From Rhododendron vialii (taxonomy: Eukaryota > Streptophyta > Magnoliopsida > Ericales > Ericaceae), in contig NC_080564.1 of the NCBI RefSeq assembly GCF_030253575.1, forward strand, positions 23,894,001 to 23,958,000: DNA of 64,000 bases. Reading direction: 5' to 3'. The notes under the pieces were generated by a model. It searched no databases, was not told the DNA's origin, and saw nothing but the letters and a program-made list of their open reading frames with translations. This document shows, one piece after another, positions 45,608-57,203 of this stretch (position 1 is the first letter of the stretch; the number at the start of each line of letters is the position of its first letter). A program made the translations under genes and the position numbers.

Positions 45608-46617
45608 ATATATCTTTGGTCTTTAGCAATGAATAATATGTTAACAAGAGAAAGAAGATCTGAACATATATATGTATGTGTATATATATTGAAATATTTG
45701 GATTATATAATATTATAATAATTAAATAGAGTGAGAGTGAGAGGAGGGGTAGAGTGAGAGTGAGAGTGAGAGTGAGAGGAGGGGTAGATAGGGGAGTGGT
45801 GAGTAGAATGGATGGATTAACCTTAGCTACCTACCACTTGAAAGAAGTTCGTTTGTTGAAAGTGATTTTAATTGTTTTGTGCAAGTTTGTGATAAGCACG
45901 CGAGGGAAGGGTGATAAGGCTCTCCCTCCCTCTCTCTAATGTTTTCGGATGAGGATTTTTTTTTCCCACAAAAGGTCGTACCCAAGATAGTATAACCGAA
46001 TAATCATTAAAAAAAAAAAAAAAAACCCAAACAAACAGCACATCCGTCCTTCAACAAACAAAAAGTTACTGAATTTTTTTTTTCCACAACGATAGCATAT
46101 AGTATTATTTTTAAAATCAATAACGAAACATCAAGCGGAAGATCCGTCCCAACAAAGAGGATCGAGTAATTAACCACAACGGCGGGATTCAGTCCAAAGA
46201 CAAGATCCCGAACCATTCACACCTTTTCTAGCCAACACATAAGCAACCTTGTTACTAGCCCTACGTACGAAAGAGTAACTACAGTTAGGGGCGATACCGG
46301 TCCTGTTTTGACCGATTTTGGCGTATTTTTCAGTTGAAATCAGTTATCTGATTTGAGATTTTTAGAAATCGGAACTGGTTGAGATAATACGGTCCGGTTT
46401 CAACCGGCTCAACCGATTTCGGTCCGATTTATCAGGTTTTAAGGGCCATATTTTGGACTCAACACATCAAAAAATCCAGAATTCAACCCTTAAAATATTA
46501 TTTAAAAACCCATAATTCAACCCATTTTTTTTGGGCCCAACAAAACAAGATCAATTTTGAACTCAATACATAAAAAAAAAACCCATAAAAACATAATTAA
46601 GCCCATAAACATAGTTT

Positions 46618-46668
<51 letters not shown>
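45608..46668. other. F3'H upstream region
   Basis: Immediately upstream of the F3'H start lie several TATATA stretches (45609-45720) that could serve as a TATA box, then a GAGTGA/GAGAGT repeat (45728-45785). Near 45935-46045 the sequence matches the region upstream of the PPR gene at 31972-32060 (shared TAATGTTTTCGGATGAGGAT). Near 46290-46440 CCGGTT-rich inverted motifs suggest another foldback remnant. No gene. Confidence 0.45.
46624..46668 (+). repeat. (TA)n microsatellite
   Basis: About 22 TA units ending where the foldback element begins. Confidence 0.95.
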
Positions 46669-46670
<2 letters not shown>

Positions 46671-47034
46671 GGGCGGTTCCGGAGACACTTAAAAAAACCC
46701 TTAAAAAAACACTTCATAGTTTCTAATCGAATTTTGATGATCCGAGCCGCTCAATGTGATCAGAACGTGATTTTAAGGGTGCCCGCGAGAAATCAGCCAA
46801 AAAAAAGACCGGGAAGGGCTTCATCCGAATAGTTTTTTATTGAACTTTATTTAACGGTCCAATAAAAAACTGCTCAAATCAAGCTCTTTCCGGTTAGTTT
46901 TTTTGCTAGTTTCTCGCAGGCACCCTTAAAATCACGTTCTGAACACATTGAGCGGCTCGGATCATCAAAATTTGATCGGAAACTATGAGATTAAGATTTG
47001 GAGTGTTTTTTTAAGTGTCCTCGGAACCGCACCG
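46669..47034. mobile_element. Foldback transposon (366 bp) with long inverted repeats
   Basis: CGGGGCGGTTCCGGAGACAC at the left and, reversed, CGGTGCGGTTCCGAGGACAC at the right; complementarity extends inward through GATCCGAGCCGCTCAATGTG and AACGTGATTTTAAGGGTGCC, nearly to the centre. It has inserted at the end of a TA microsatellite. A diverged half copy follows at 47182-47365. Confidence 0.8.
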
Positions 47035-47084
47035 TTTCCGATTGATTTTGTATAATAAATATATTTATTAGACCAATATACACC

Positions 47085-47160
47085 AAAAGGGTGGGTAGTT
47101 TAGTAGTAAAGAGAGGGGAGATCCTTCTAGCCTTCCAAGGTTCAATTCCCCTCCCTTATG
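47085..47160 (+). mobile_element. tRNA-like (SINE-derived) repeat
   Basis: Box A-like TAGTTTAGTAGTAAAG and box B-like AAGGTTCAATTCCCC in tRNA spacing. No proper cloverleaf with 7-bp acceptor stem is evident, so I call it SINE-derived and not a tRNA gene. Confidence 0.45.
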
Positions 47161-47181
47161 TTTATATATATATATATATAT

Positions 47182-47365
47182 AGAGGAAATTTCCAATGAG
47201 GGATCCCACACGGGCTTACCGTGCGGGACTCCTCTTTTCCGATCGAATTGCGACGATCCAAGCCACTCAATGTGTTCAGAACGTGATTTTAAAGGTACCC
47301 GCGAGAAATCAGCAAAAAAATGATCGGGAAGGGCTTAATCCGAGCAATTTTTTACTGAACGGTGG
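47182..47365. mobile_element. Half copy of the foldback transposon
   Basis: Matches 46720-46850 over the GCTCAATGTG.TCAGAACGTG, CCCGCGAGAAATCAGC and GGGAAGGGCTT segments, but has another start (CCCACACGGGCTTACCGTG hairpin) and no right arm. It lies just beyond the end of the FAR1 pseudogene. Confidence 0.65.
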
Positions 47366-47390
47366 GCATTTTAATGCCATTGTAGACAAT

Positions 47391-49389
47391 CTACAATGGG
47401 ATACGACTCGTTAAACCATCTTTGCGAGAACTCCTCATTAATGCAATCTTCTTTTGACTAGCTTCCAAAGCTTCTCGCACAACTTCACTTTCTTCTTCAT
47501 CTAATACAGCATCATCGATAACTGTACAAGCAAGTTTGAAGAGCCTTTGTTACCTCACAAGAAGTGAACTGTTACATATTTCTTTCACACCATTATCTAA
47601 GTCATCCATCACCCAACCCGCTTTTGCTCTCTTCGTCCACCTCTGCAAGATGTACTCAGTAGGGAGTTCCTTAATGTGCATTATAAACAGGTACGCTAAC
47701 AGGTGTCGACAAGGAATTCCATCGAATTCAAACATCTTACAGCTACAACTGACACGATTCGATGACTTGTCCACCAAAATCTCACGAATTCTCGCACCTT
47801 CCATTTCTTCTCTCTGAACATTCCACAAACACCAATATTCATTCTCACGTATGAATGTAACCACATACGCATTAATTTGAAAGATTTCCTCTTGAAACCT
47901 CTCAAATATGCTCCGTGTATATATTTCGGTCATTTTCTTTTCCATTGCCCATGAGGTTTTCAAGAGAAGCTTCTCATTTACATCTTTATGGTTCAAATCC
48001 AATTCATTATGTCGGATTTTGGCAAGTGCCCTATTGAATTGCGTCACAAAATCCAGCATTGAATTTTCTTTGGACACATACCTCTTGAAAAACGAATGAG
48101 AAATTTCAGCCCGTTGACTACTAGTCATGTGGGCAGAAACATGTGATTCGTATATGCGGGAACCCATCTATCACGAATTTCATACATGTCCTGCAACCAT
48201 TTACTAGTAGACAACTTAGAGTTTCCTACAATAGTTGCCCATCTTGCATCAAACTCTCCAGGTGTTTCAGAATGCCATATACAATTCTTGAACTTATCAT
48301 AATGTTCCTTATATGACAGTGTACCCAATTTTTCTGAAAATTTGCTCACAATGTGCCAAATACAATATCAATGAAACGTATTTGGAAGAGCAAAAGCAAT
48401 TGCTCTTGTCATCGCCGGATCTTGATCAGTGATGATCATTTTAGGTGGTCCACCTGGCATCGCTTTTAACCATTCATTGAAAAGCCACATAAACGAATCA
48501 ATTTTTTTGTCATTCAAGAACGCATACCCGAGAAGTGTTGTCTGTTTATGGTGGTTGACCCCCAATATAGGTGCAAATATCAAGGAATATTTATTTGCGT
48601 AGTACGTAATATCAAACACTACCACGTCTCCAAAATATTGATATGACTTTCTAGAGGTTGCATCCGCCCAAAAATAATGAGTCATTCTATCCTTGTCATC
48701 TCTCTCGAATGTGAACCTAAAGCTCGGATTCTTTTGTTGTTCCATCTCGAAATGCTCATACAACATGTTCGCGTCATGACCATGTACTACATTCTTCCTA
48801 TCTCTTTTATCATTGTAAAGATCTCGTGGTAAAAATCCAACATATTCAATACCCCCCACTTGCAACTTAAAAATACTCATTTGTTGGCAAGTTGACACAT
48901 TAGCAGTAGATAATTGTCGCGTTAAAACTTTTTGTGCGGCTGATACTCGGCGATGAGATTTTAACAAATGCACCTTTTTTGGCATTGTAAGCTCATGGTT
49001 ATGACCCTCGACAAATTCTGATACAACAAACATTTCACCTTTTTTCACAACAGCAAGTTTTGCACCATAACATTCTCTAGTTAAACCCCGACGCCGTTTA
49101 GTGGCCTTAGAATTTCTCATCTCCCCTTCTTTAAAACAACGTACTCCTTCCTCATTACTTAACCATTCTCACCCAACCTACTAGAATTGATTCGGACACT
49201 AAATCCAGTTTATCTAGCATATTCGTTGTAAAATTCCTAAACGTTGTCTAATTTGATAAATTCTTGGTCAATTTTCGGTATCACTTTATTTTTAACTTGA
49301 GGAGTGTAAATTTCTTGACAAGAATTCCCAGATGATTGACACGGTTAAGATGGTGACGGTGATACTGCTATGTCATCCAAAGATTGCAT
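47391..49389 (-). pseudogene. FAR1-related (FRS/MULE transposase) pseudogene
   Basis: From ATG (49387-49389, MQSLDDIAVSPSPS) to TAG (47391-47393) there is room for about 666 codons, the usual FRS length. Domains: FAR1 DNA-binding (EFYNEYAR, GFSVRINSSR near 49200; HNHELTMP near 49000), MULE core (THYFWADATSRKSYQYFGDV near 48680; VVFDITYYANKYS; MIITDQDPAMTRAI near 48430) and SWIM finger CSCKMFEFDGIPCRH near 47720. Breaks: several stops in the N-terminal part, a 1-bp loss near 49165, TGA at 48369-48371 (NTFH*YCIWHI), a missing T near 48140 and a stop at 47550. No matching terminal inverted repeats were found, so it could be a decayed domesticated FRS gene or a MULE remnant. Confidence 0.85.
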
Positions 49390-50192
49390 TCTAAAAATCA
49401 AAATAGAAAATAATTACTAACGTGCAAACAAACATTTACAACAAATACCAGTCTATGTGTCTCCCTATATGATATAATATGCACCCAATTTTTGAGAGAA
49501 TGAGAGAGATACCTCGGTGGTGGTGCTCGAAACAAGGGGGTTAGATCAACATTGGTTCGATCTTGTTCTTCCATTTTTATCAAATTGTGAGCTACTTATG
49601 GGTAATCTACCAATGGCAACCAATGACAGACATTATCTCAAAGATTACGGGGAAAAAAATCAGCATAAATCACACACGAAGACCAGTCCAAATAATCATT
49701 TTGTTTCCAAAAAAATTAGCTTGTTCTCCAGGTAATCGTTCTATGTTATTTACGCCCCAAATCAGATATCATAGATACAAGCCCCAAATCGAATATCATA
49801 GATACAAAGATACAAGCCCAATATACTATTAGGGTTTCGAAAATCAGTAGAAATCCCCAAGTTAGGGATATTGAATGAAATAGTCACTTTTAACCAAAAG
49901 GGAGATTTTCACATGCTTTACTGCACTCTGCTTGTCCAGAAGAAATTATGTATGTCAAAAAACTGAATGCACGTACTTATCACAAATGCAATAAAACTAC
50001 CACTGTAGCTCAAGAGGAAGGATATCCCCTAATCAAAGGGTTTCAAAAACCACACAAAAAAATCACAGAGAACGAGAACGAGAATAAGAGAGCGACAACG
50101 AGAGAGATACCTTAGTGCTGATCGTAGCTCTGATGTTCGTCGTCTTCGATCTCGACTTTGGTTCTTCGTATGTCGCCTCCTCTCTCTGTTAC
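49390..50192. other. Upstream of FAR1 pseudogene, probable 5' UTR remnants
   Basis: Holds GAGAGAGATACCT followed by short tracts rich in GTCGTCTTCGATCTCGAC at 50095-50160; similar tracts resume at 51600 beyond the solo LTR, so the LTR has split one region. No frame. Confidence 0.4.
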
Positions 50193-50608
50193 TGTAATGA
50201 CCCGAATTTTCACGTCAATTTTTTTTAAACATTTTATTATAATTCTTTTACTAAAAATCATTTTATCATTTATTAAAGTGATTGTATTATAATTTAACTC
50301 CAGGATAAGATTTCATTGGATTTTATTAGATATGATATGATTAGGATAAGATATGATTGGATATTCTAAGATATACTTAGATATATTAAGATTTGATTGG
50401 ATTTTATTAGATATTATAAAGATTTTGTTAGATATTATATAGATTTTATTGGATATTATAATATTTTATAAGATTTGATTAGATATAATTGGATTTTCTT
50501 AGATATGATTTAGATATTATTAGATTTTATAAGATATGGTCATGATTATATAAGATATGATTAGATTTGATTTGATCTAGATATAATCTAGGATCTTCTT
50601 TCTACTAG

Positions 50609-50618
50609 TATAAATAGG
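50609..50618 (+). promoter_or_regulatory. TATA box in solo LTR
   Basis: TATAAATAGG, about 415 bp into the LTR, followed by GA repeats about 60 bp on. Confidence 0.5.
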
Positions 50619-50978
50619 CTTCACTCTTCCACTCCATTCCACACACCTCACTTCTCATTCCAATTCTAGTTTAGAGAGAGAGAGAGAGAGAGAAAAGAGA
50701 AAAAAACCTTGAAAGTTTAGTTTATAAATAGTTAGTGATGTTTTGAAGGGTGGATATTGGTATGGAAAAATATTTTTAAGGCATTGATTTGTGGACGAAA
50801 CGGTCGGTTATATTTGAGGTAATCCGGGGAGTATACGATATGCTTCCTACTTCCGAAAACCTTTCTTCACTCTCAAATTTTGTACTCCTTTTGATTATCT
50901 CGTGATTTTTGTTCACTCCTGTGGAATATTGTTGAAGAGTGAAATAATTGGTATCGAATATGATGTTGTTGGCTGAGT

Positions 50979-51140
50979 ACTATAGAATTATTTAGTACAG
51001 AGATTGAGTGAACTCATGCACCAATAGCCTATCCAATAGCCAGAATGGATCAAGGATGATACTATAGAATTATTTAGTACAGGGATCGAGTGAACTCATG
51101 CACCAATAGCCTATCCAATAGCCAGAATGGGTCGAGGATG
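50979..51140 (+). repeat. 82-bp tandem duplication in the solo LTR
   Basis: The unit ACTATAGAATTATTTAGTAC ... CCAATAGCCAGAATGG occurs at 50979 and 51061 with three or so differences. Confidence 0.9.
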
Positions 51141-51660
51141 ACTCGGTGAGGAAGGTATTGGGGGAGTGTCACTGGTCATGTACTAAGGAGGACATGGTCT
51201 GAGGTCCTTTGTGATTGTTGCTTCGACTTGATGGTCGATTATTGTTTATTGATTCCACTTGAATATGAGCTTTGTTATTCTATTGTATCGTATACTTCCC
51301 AGATAATTTCTTTTTCAGGTGTGAAGCCGGATTAGTGGAAATTGAATCGGGGCATATAAGGATTAATTTAGAGAGATCTTGGAAGAATTGATAATTTTGG
51401 AGCATGTAGAAGATTATTTAGAAGGCGGCTTAAGATTATTGTGGTGATGTAATTTATCTATGGAGAAAATAGGGGCTAGAAGCGTTTGAAATAAAATGTA
51501 TTTTGGAGTTATTTATAGAAAATAGCGGGGCGTTATAGTTATCCTCTCTGTGGCTTGAACTTTCTTAATCATAGAAATTAGGGAAAAAATCAGTTATTGT
51601 TTCGAAAATCAAAGAAAACGAGAGAGAGAAAGAACGAGACGGAGAGAGGGAGAGACCTTA

Positions 51661-51771
51661 GCTTGGGTCGTCGTTCATCATCCTCAATCTCAGTTTGGGT
51701 CGTCGTTTGTTGTCCTCAATCTCAGCTTAGGTTGTCGTTCATTGTCTTCAATCGCAGCTTGGGTCGGTTGT
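51661..51771 (+). repeat. Imperfect tandem repeat of about 35 bp
   Basis: CAGCTTGGGTCGTCGTTCAT then CATCCTCAATCT units repeat three to four times up to the start of the gypsy LTR. Confidence 0.8.
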
Positions 51772-51958
51772 TGTAGACACCCCATTCTGGACTGTCCAGA
51801 TAGCATTATTTGTCGATCTTTTATTTCCCCAATGATGATCTTAGTCGAAAACAGTTTAAGGACAAAGGTGTGGTTGAGCTTTGAGCGTCCCGAACCTCTC
51901 TCAAAACCCCTTTCAAACCCTTCAAACCAGAGCCAAACAGCCCCAGCAAAACCCAATT

Positions 51959-53214
51959 GGCATACGCCAGCGTCCTGAAGGCGTACGCCAGTCATCTGCC
52001 ACGTGTCAGTCATCGACCAGTGGCCCATCTTTTATTGGCGCACGCCAGTTAATAATGGCGCACGCCAGTCAAACCCAGTCAAATCAACTTTATTCAGCAA
52101 CTTGGGCGGGACTTTTGTGCCACCCTGACGTCGGCTACAGCGTCCCTGATGATTACTTTCGGCAGAGACGTTCCCTCTCTCTCCTACACCCCCCATCAAG
52201 GCAAGTCCCATGCATTTAATGCATGGGAGGCTCCAACCTTGCTTTGACCAGCCAAACAAGGCCCTAGATCAAACTGATCTCAGTCTTCCCCCCCCCCCTA
52301 TAAATACCCCCCTTGCATTCATTTGCAAGGGGTTGGCCTCATTAAGAAGAAGCAGTTCTCTCCTTCCTTTCCTTCTTGCTCTCCATTTCTTTTCTTCCAT
52401 TGAAAGAGAAAAGAAAACAGTCCACTTCCATACATCCCAGTGTCACCCAGTCACCATCAAACCTCCATCTCCAAGCTTTAAAGTTCAATACCACCTTCAA
52501 TCCTCAAACAAAAAGGTATACCACCTTTGTATCCCTTTCTGTTCTTGACCCCTGAGGGGAACCAGTGAGGCCCAGGCTAGTAAGTAATACTAGCCCTGGC
52601 CTCAAACTGGCAAAATACGACAAACGTATGAGGTGATACATGGCGCACGCCAGTAACCATATGCCGTACGCCAGTCATGGTAGAACGAGCACTACTGGCG
52701 TGGGGATCATGGACTACCATTTCTGTCGTTTTATCTTCCTGTTAGTCACACTTGCATGCTAAATAACCAGTTTACCGCTTTCTGTATATTTAGAACTGTT
52801 TAGATGTAGTAGTTAATACTCGCTTCTTATCTGCTTAAAAGGCCCCTGGGATCCTTCTGGTCATGCTCCAGAGCCCAGATGATGCAAAAGCCAAGCACTG
52901 GATTAGGGTCCAACGTGCGTACGACAGTCCATGACTAGCGTACGGCAGTTAAAGCTAGGATCCAGTGGCTGGCCCTTTGCATCTTATTTCAGTCTTGGCC
53001 TCTTTTCTGTCCCCACATTGTTTAGGGGGTTTCTTGTCTTTTTTTCATGGCTTCAAGCCATCTCATATGTTTGTAAATGTATATATCCTGCTTATTTAAC
53101 TGCATGGTTTGTCCTGGGTGTGCGCTGGTCCTTTTCCAGAGCCCAGAGGGTTGCAAACAAGGACTGTGAAACCAGATGAGTGGAGTACGCCAGTCTCCCT
53201 GTGGCGTGCGCAGG
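51959..53214 (+). repeat. Dispersed palindromic GGCGYACGCCAGT motifs in the LTR
   Basis: Copies near 51959, 51980, 52037, 52057, 52642, 52663, 52694 (partial), 52916, 52937, 53182 and 53202. The ideal form ACTGGCGTACGCCAGT is its own reverse complement. Copies flank the TATA box on both sides. Confidence 0.75.
52299..52306 (+). promoter_or_regulatory. TATA box of the Tat LTR
   Basis: TATAAATA after a C-rich run, about 530 bp into the LTR; the U3/R border should be about 30 bp downstream. Confidence 0.65.
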
Positions 53215-53759
53215 TCATATCAACATGCGGTGGCTCGGCCAGTGCATGCTGGTAGAACTTGCTCACGCCCTTGCGGGGCAGCGTACTGCAATTTGTCCAG
53301 TTTGCTCAGTGCTTGTTCTCAATCTATATTTTAGCATTGCAATCAAGCCATTCATAAGCATTTTTGTCATAAATCACAACTTGTTAAAGTTTTAACCCCC
53401 ATTAACTGTTCCCCCGCCCTAACTGGCTAAAAAAAATGATTAAATGAGAGAAATGCAAATGTTTTGTAAAATGCCCGAGTAGAGACCGATCTCCGGATTG
53501 GGCGAGAGGGGTGCCATAAAACCCTTCTCCTCTCGTAACTTGGCTCCTGAACCTCAGATATCGAAGGTGACGACGGACCGGTCTATGCCTTTTTCAAACT
53601 CAAACAAACGTGGCAAACGTTTTTCGAGTTCGGTTCCTTGGTGTTCTTACCGCTAAAACCCGAGTGGCGACTCTGAATCGAGGCGTTTCGCCGCGCTTTT
53701 CCAACAAAAAGGGCCTCACCCAATTTTACAAACAAAATTTTCGGGGCGCGTGCCCACAG

Positions 53760-53779
53760 TGGCGACTCTGCTGGGGATC
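53760..53779 (+). other. Primer binding site
   Basis: TGGCGACTCTGCTGGGGATC one base after the LTR. It matches the PBS of the element at 1-3410 at nearly all positions. The tRNA-Arg assignment comes from knowledge of Tat elements. Confidence 0.8.
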
Positions 53780-55244
53780 TATTGCGTTGATTGATATTTG
53801 GCGATTAATACATAATTGAACAATTTTCAAAAGCTTGTCAAAACAGTACGCTCCGCGCTACTGAAGAACGGAATGGTAACGTAACAGGATCTCAGCGTCC
53901 GACCAATCCGAACTGGGGCTTTTACTATTGTTCTCTTGTGTAGTTTTCTACAAGTATCAATTAACAAAAGTGGGCCAAGCTTCAAAAGGCATTCGTTTTC
54001 AAAAGCGTTGCATTTCTCTCTCATTTGGTCATTCTTCGGCATTCTCCGTTCGTATCGATGGTTGGTCAGCCCTGTTGAGGTGTTTTGGGTAACCGGCACA
54101 GTTTACTGGAGCCCGGGGTCCTCGAACGCCCAACAACCTTGGACGATGATGAGTCGTACTACCGTTCGACCATTGCTTTGCTCTACGCGTTGCAATGGGA
54201 GGTATATCGCGGCTCTAGTCAGAGGAACCCTTTTAAGCCAAAACCGGCCTCTACAGCGTGTACAATGCATTAGAACCTTTCAACATAAGACAGGAACCCG
54301 CAGGGTAGGATTACTTGTTTCTAACCCCATGTCCTGTTTATGTGTTACCGCTTTTCCTATCGCATGCTTGTACATACATCCATGATCGTTTTGCGTAGGA
54401 GCATGCTAGGGCGGCTTTTAGGATGTCTTTTGTCGAGTCTGTCTTGCGCCCACTCGGCGTTTGCCTTGGACCGATGACGAGTCGTGCATCTCGATGTTGC
54501 ACGTTACCAGATTTTTCAAATCCTTAATCAATGAGACTTCGGGAAATCGATACTTCCTAAGTCCTTGTCTAAAACCCCATCGAGGTTTCAAATCGAAAAC
54601 TAGGAACAACGGAGAGAATGGCATGATGCTTACACCACTCGGGTTAAAAGTGCTAATCACTTACACCAGGCTCCGGCACAGTGCTGCTTACGCCATTTCG
54701 GTTACGGTATCATGACATCTACACCGAGTTGTTCCAAAACCAAACTTTGAAACTTCGAGAAGGGAGAAAGTCAAAGACTTAGGCTGTTTTGGCATCCCTT
54801 AGTAACATTCGATTCAATCAAGGATACACCGTCGAAAAGAAAATCCGAGGATTCCATGGCAACCGTCCGAGTGGCGTGAAGCAGACTCCCCCTAGTTCTA
54901 GAGTCTAGGAGGACACCGACGACGTTGGCATGATCATTTTTCAATTCCCGTTTATTCTTTCAAATAAAATGACTGCAGGCTGTCACTGAGCTCTTATACT
55001 TTGCCGTCTAGTCATGCCGATGTCAAAGCAGAATTCCGACATCAAGAGCCAAACCTACTTGGGACCGTCCGTCAAGTCTGTTTAAGGATCTGTTTTGGGG
55101 TTCGTCTTTCAGTCGACCGCAACGGAAGCTCTGGCCTGCACTGTGTCACGAGAGGATTCGCCACCGATTACTCCGCACGAGTCCCCTCCGTCTACTCCAT
55201 CTCCGCCAGCATCTCCCAAGCTTGTTAAAACAGAAGTACTAGTC
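53780..55244 (+). other. Untranslated leader of the Tat element
   Basis: About 1.5 kb between PBS and gag. Only short frames without family resemblance were seen. The gag frame is open for 150 bases before its first ATG. Confidence 0.6.
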
Positions 55245-57161
55245 ATGGCGGATGTCCCGCCTCCGAATCTTGCAACCGTCCTAGCCGATCTGCAGCGCAA
55301 CCTGGCCATCATGCAACAGAGAGCCGACCAGGCCGACGCCTCTATGGCCAATCTTCAAACCCTAATCGAGGAGCGACTTCCCCTGGTAGCAGGAGGGGAA
55401 GGAGGTGAAAGGCGTGAACAGGGAGCCGCCGGCTAGGAGGAACCGCTGGTTGAGAATCCCGCTCCAAGCCCAGAAGTGGCAGCTTTGGTCGCCAAAATGG
55501 CCAAGTTGGAAGAAGCCGTCGCCAAATCCGAAAGAAAAGGGTCGGGAGTACTAGACATGGATCGCCTCTGCCCATTTCCGAATGCCCGGCTGCCCGATCG
55601 GTTCAAAATGCCCGACTTTGCAAAGTTCGACGGTACTGGGGACCCGAAAACTCACTTGTTGGCCTATCATGGAGCCATGAAGCTGCATGGCGTCGAGGAG
55701 GATGCCATGGCTCAGCTATTTTCGCAAACTCTTGCCGGTCCCGCCTTCCAATGGTTCCTGTCGCTCGACATCTCCAAGAGGCGAACATGGGAGGACATCG
55801 GCACGGCCTTCAATGCTCAGTATAGCTACAACGCCCAACTCAAAATGACCACTCGGGAGTTGGAATCCACCAAGATGACTGCAAAGGAGTCCTTTGCAGA
55901 CTTTATCCAAAGATGGAGAGCCAAGGCCGCTCTCATGCCCGATCGCCCAAGCGAGAAGGACCAGATCTGCATCATCTCCCGTAATCTGCAGCCTGACTTC
56001 GCCAAAAACCTCGTGTTGGTTCAGGGCGCAAATTTCGAAACCTTCTATGACTCCGGGCTGGCCATCGAAGAAGCCCTTCAAACCGGCGTTCTGCCTAGGA
56101 GTGACAATTCCTCCTCCACCTCAGCCTCAAAATCAAAGCCCCGTGCATACACCGGGAACAGCACTGCTTTGTTCGGTGGCAACAGCTACGCCAACGCGAA
56201 CTCTGCCAACAACCCCTCTACCCAAAACTCTAACCACATTGCCGACATTAACCAAGTTCAAACCCCTCAAAGACCCCGAAATCGCAATCAGCCCCGTAAC
56301 TTCGCCAACTTCGAGGCGCCTCTCTCCTCAGTGTTGGAAAAGCTAATCAAAACCGGGCACCTCAGACCTCTAGCCCCAACTCCACTTCCTCAAAATCCAC
56401 CCCCTAGCCATAACCCCAACGCTTTCTGTGCGTATCACCAAATGCCCGGCCATTACACCGATTCCTGCTATCGCCTCCGTCATGCGATACAGGATTTGGT
56501 GGACAATGGCACCCTTTCGACTCCACCCACCAAGCCCAACGTCATCTCCAATTCCTTACCCAAACATGACCCTAACCCTCAAGTGAACCAGATAAACCTC
56601 AGCCCCACCATATTCAACCCCACCGACCATATTACCTCAACCTTCAACCCAAGACCAGTCGTACCCTTTCCCTCCGAACCAAGCATTAACATGATGGTGG
56701 CCGGTTGGGCCATGGAGGACAGAGCCAAGGAATGGGAAGAGCTTTGCAGTGATTGGACTGAACAGTATAACATGGGGTTCCCCGCGCACCCTCAGGTCAA
56801 TCAAATATGGCTAGACCAGTGGCAGGTAGAATGGAACGCGGCGCAGGCTGACCCTCTGGATGGTCTCTCTTTGTTCGCGCTCTTTTACCAGCCCGAATTA
56901 AACCCAGTCGAAGTGAAAGCTGAGGAATACGTGTGGGATCCACAGCCTGGTGGATGGCAATTGGGTCAAGGTCTCGAGACTGATGTGGACCAAAACGACT
57001 TCGATGAGAAGTACTGGGACCAGTTCCAAGAGGGGGAGATTGTGCCCGACGTTCGTCGCCCACTAGGCGCCATGTTACCCTTGGTAAATGCTATTACTGA
57101 CACGCTCGACCGACGCATCCATGAATTCGATCCTACTCTCGACTTCGTCTCTGTGGAATAG
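55245..57161 (+). pseudogene. gag of the Tat element, with one internal UAG
   Basis: Starts MADVPPPNLATVLADLQ with a predicted coiled coil (ADLQRNLAIMQQRADQADAS), meets TAG at 55434-55436, and continues in the same frame. The retrotransposon gag domain spans about 55600-56090 (KMPDFAKFDGTGDPKTHL, FQWFLSLD, FADFIQRWRAKAALMPDR). A zinc-knuckle-like CAYHQMPGHYTDSC lies near 56430. The C-terminal region is Asn/Pro-rich then Trp/acid-rich and ends SVE before TAG at 57159-57161. Gag forms the virus-like particle. The start was chosen as the first ATG in frame with a gag-like N-terminus. The internal UAG could be a C-to-T change of CAG or be read through. Confidence 0.8.
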
Positions 57162-57203
57162 CCTTGCCCTTTTGTTTCTGCTCCCGGGGACGACTGCTCA
57201 ATC

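Larger units (their letters stand above)
50193..51537 (+). mobile_element. Solo LTR (1.35 kb)
   Basis: Begins TGTAATGACCCG and ends GGGGCGTTATA (reversed TATAACGCCCC), flanked by GTTAC (50188-50192) and GTTAT (51538-51542), a 5-bp duplication with one change. It has a TATA box at 50609, GA repeats after it and AT-rich GATTTTATTAGAT runs before it, as in the solo LTR at 4637-7060; probably one family. No coding region. Confidence 0.7.
51772..53758 (+). repeat. 5' LTR of the Tat element
   Basis: Begins TGTAGACACCCCATTCTGG and ends GTGCCCACA just before the PBS, about 1987 bp. It contains a TATA box at 52299 and about ten copies of a palindromic GGCG(T/C)ACGCCAGT motif between 51959 and 53214. 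The start is inferred from the TGT...ACA rule and the family's TGTAGACACC start. Confidence 0.8.

Noticed and set aside
47085..47160. Possible tRNA gene
   Set aside because: Box A and B are present but no complete cloverleaf could be paired; treated as SINE-derived.
47391..49389. Complete MULE around the FAR1 pseudogene
   Set aside because: I looked for matching inverted ends between 46000 and 51800 and found none, so the element boundaries are not claimed.
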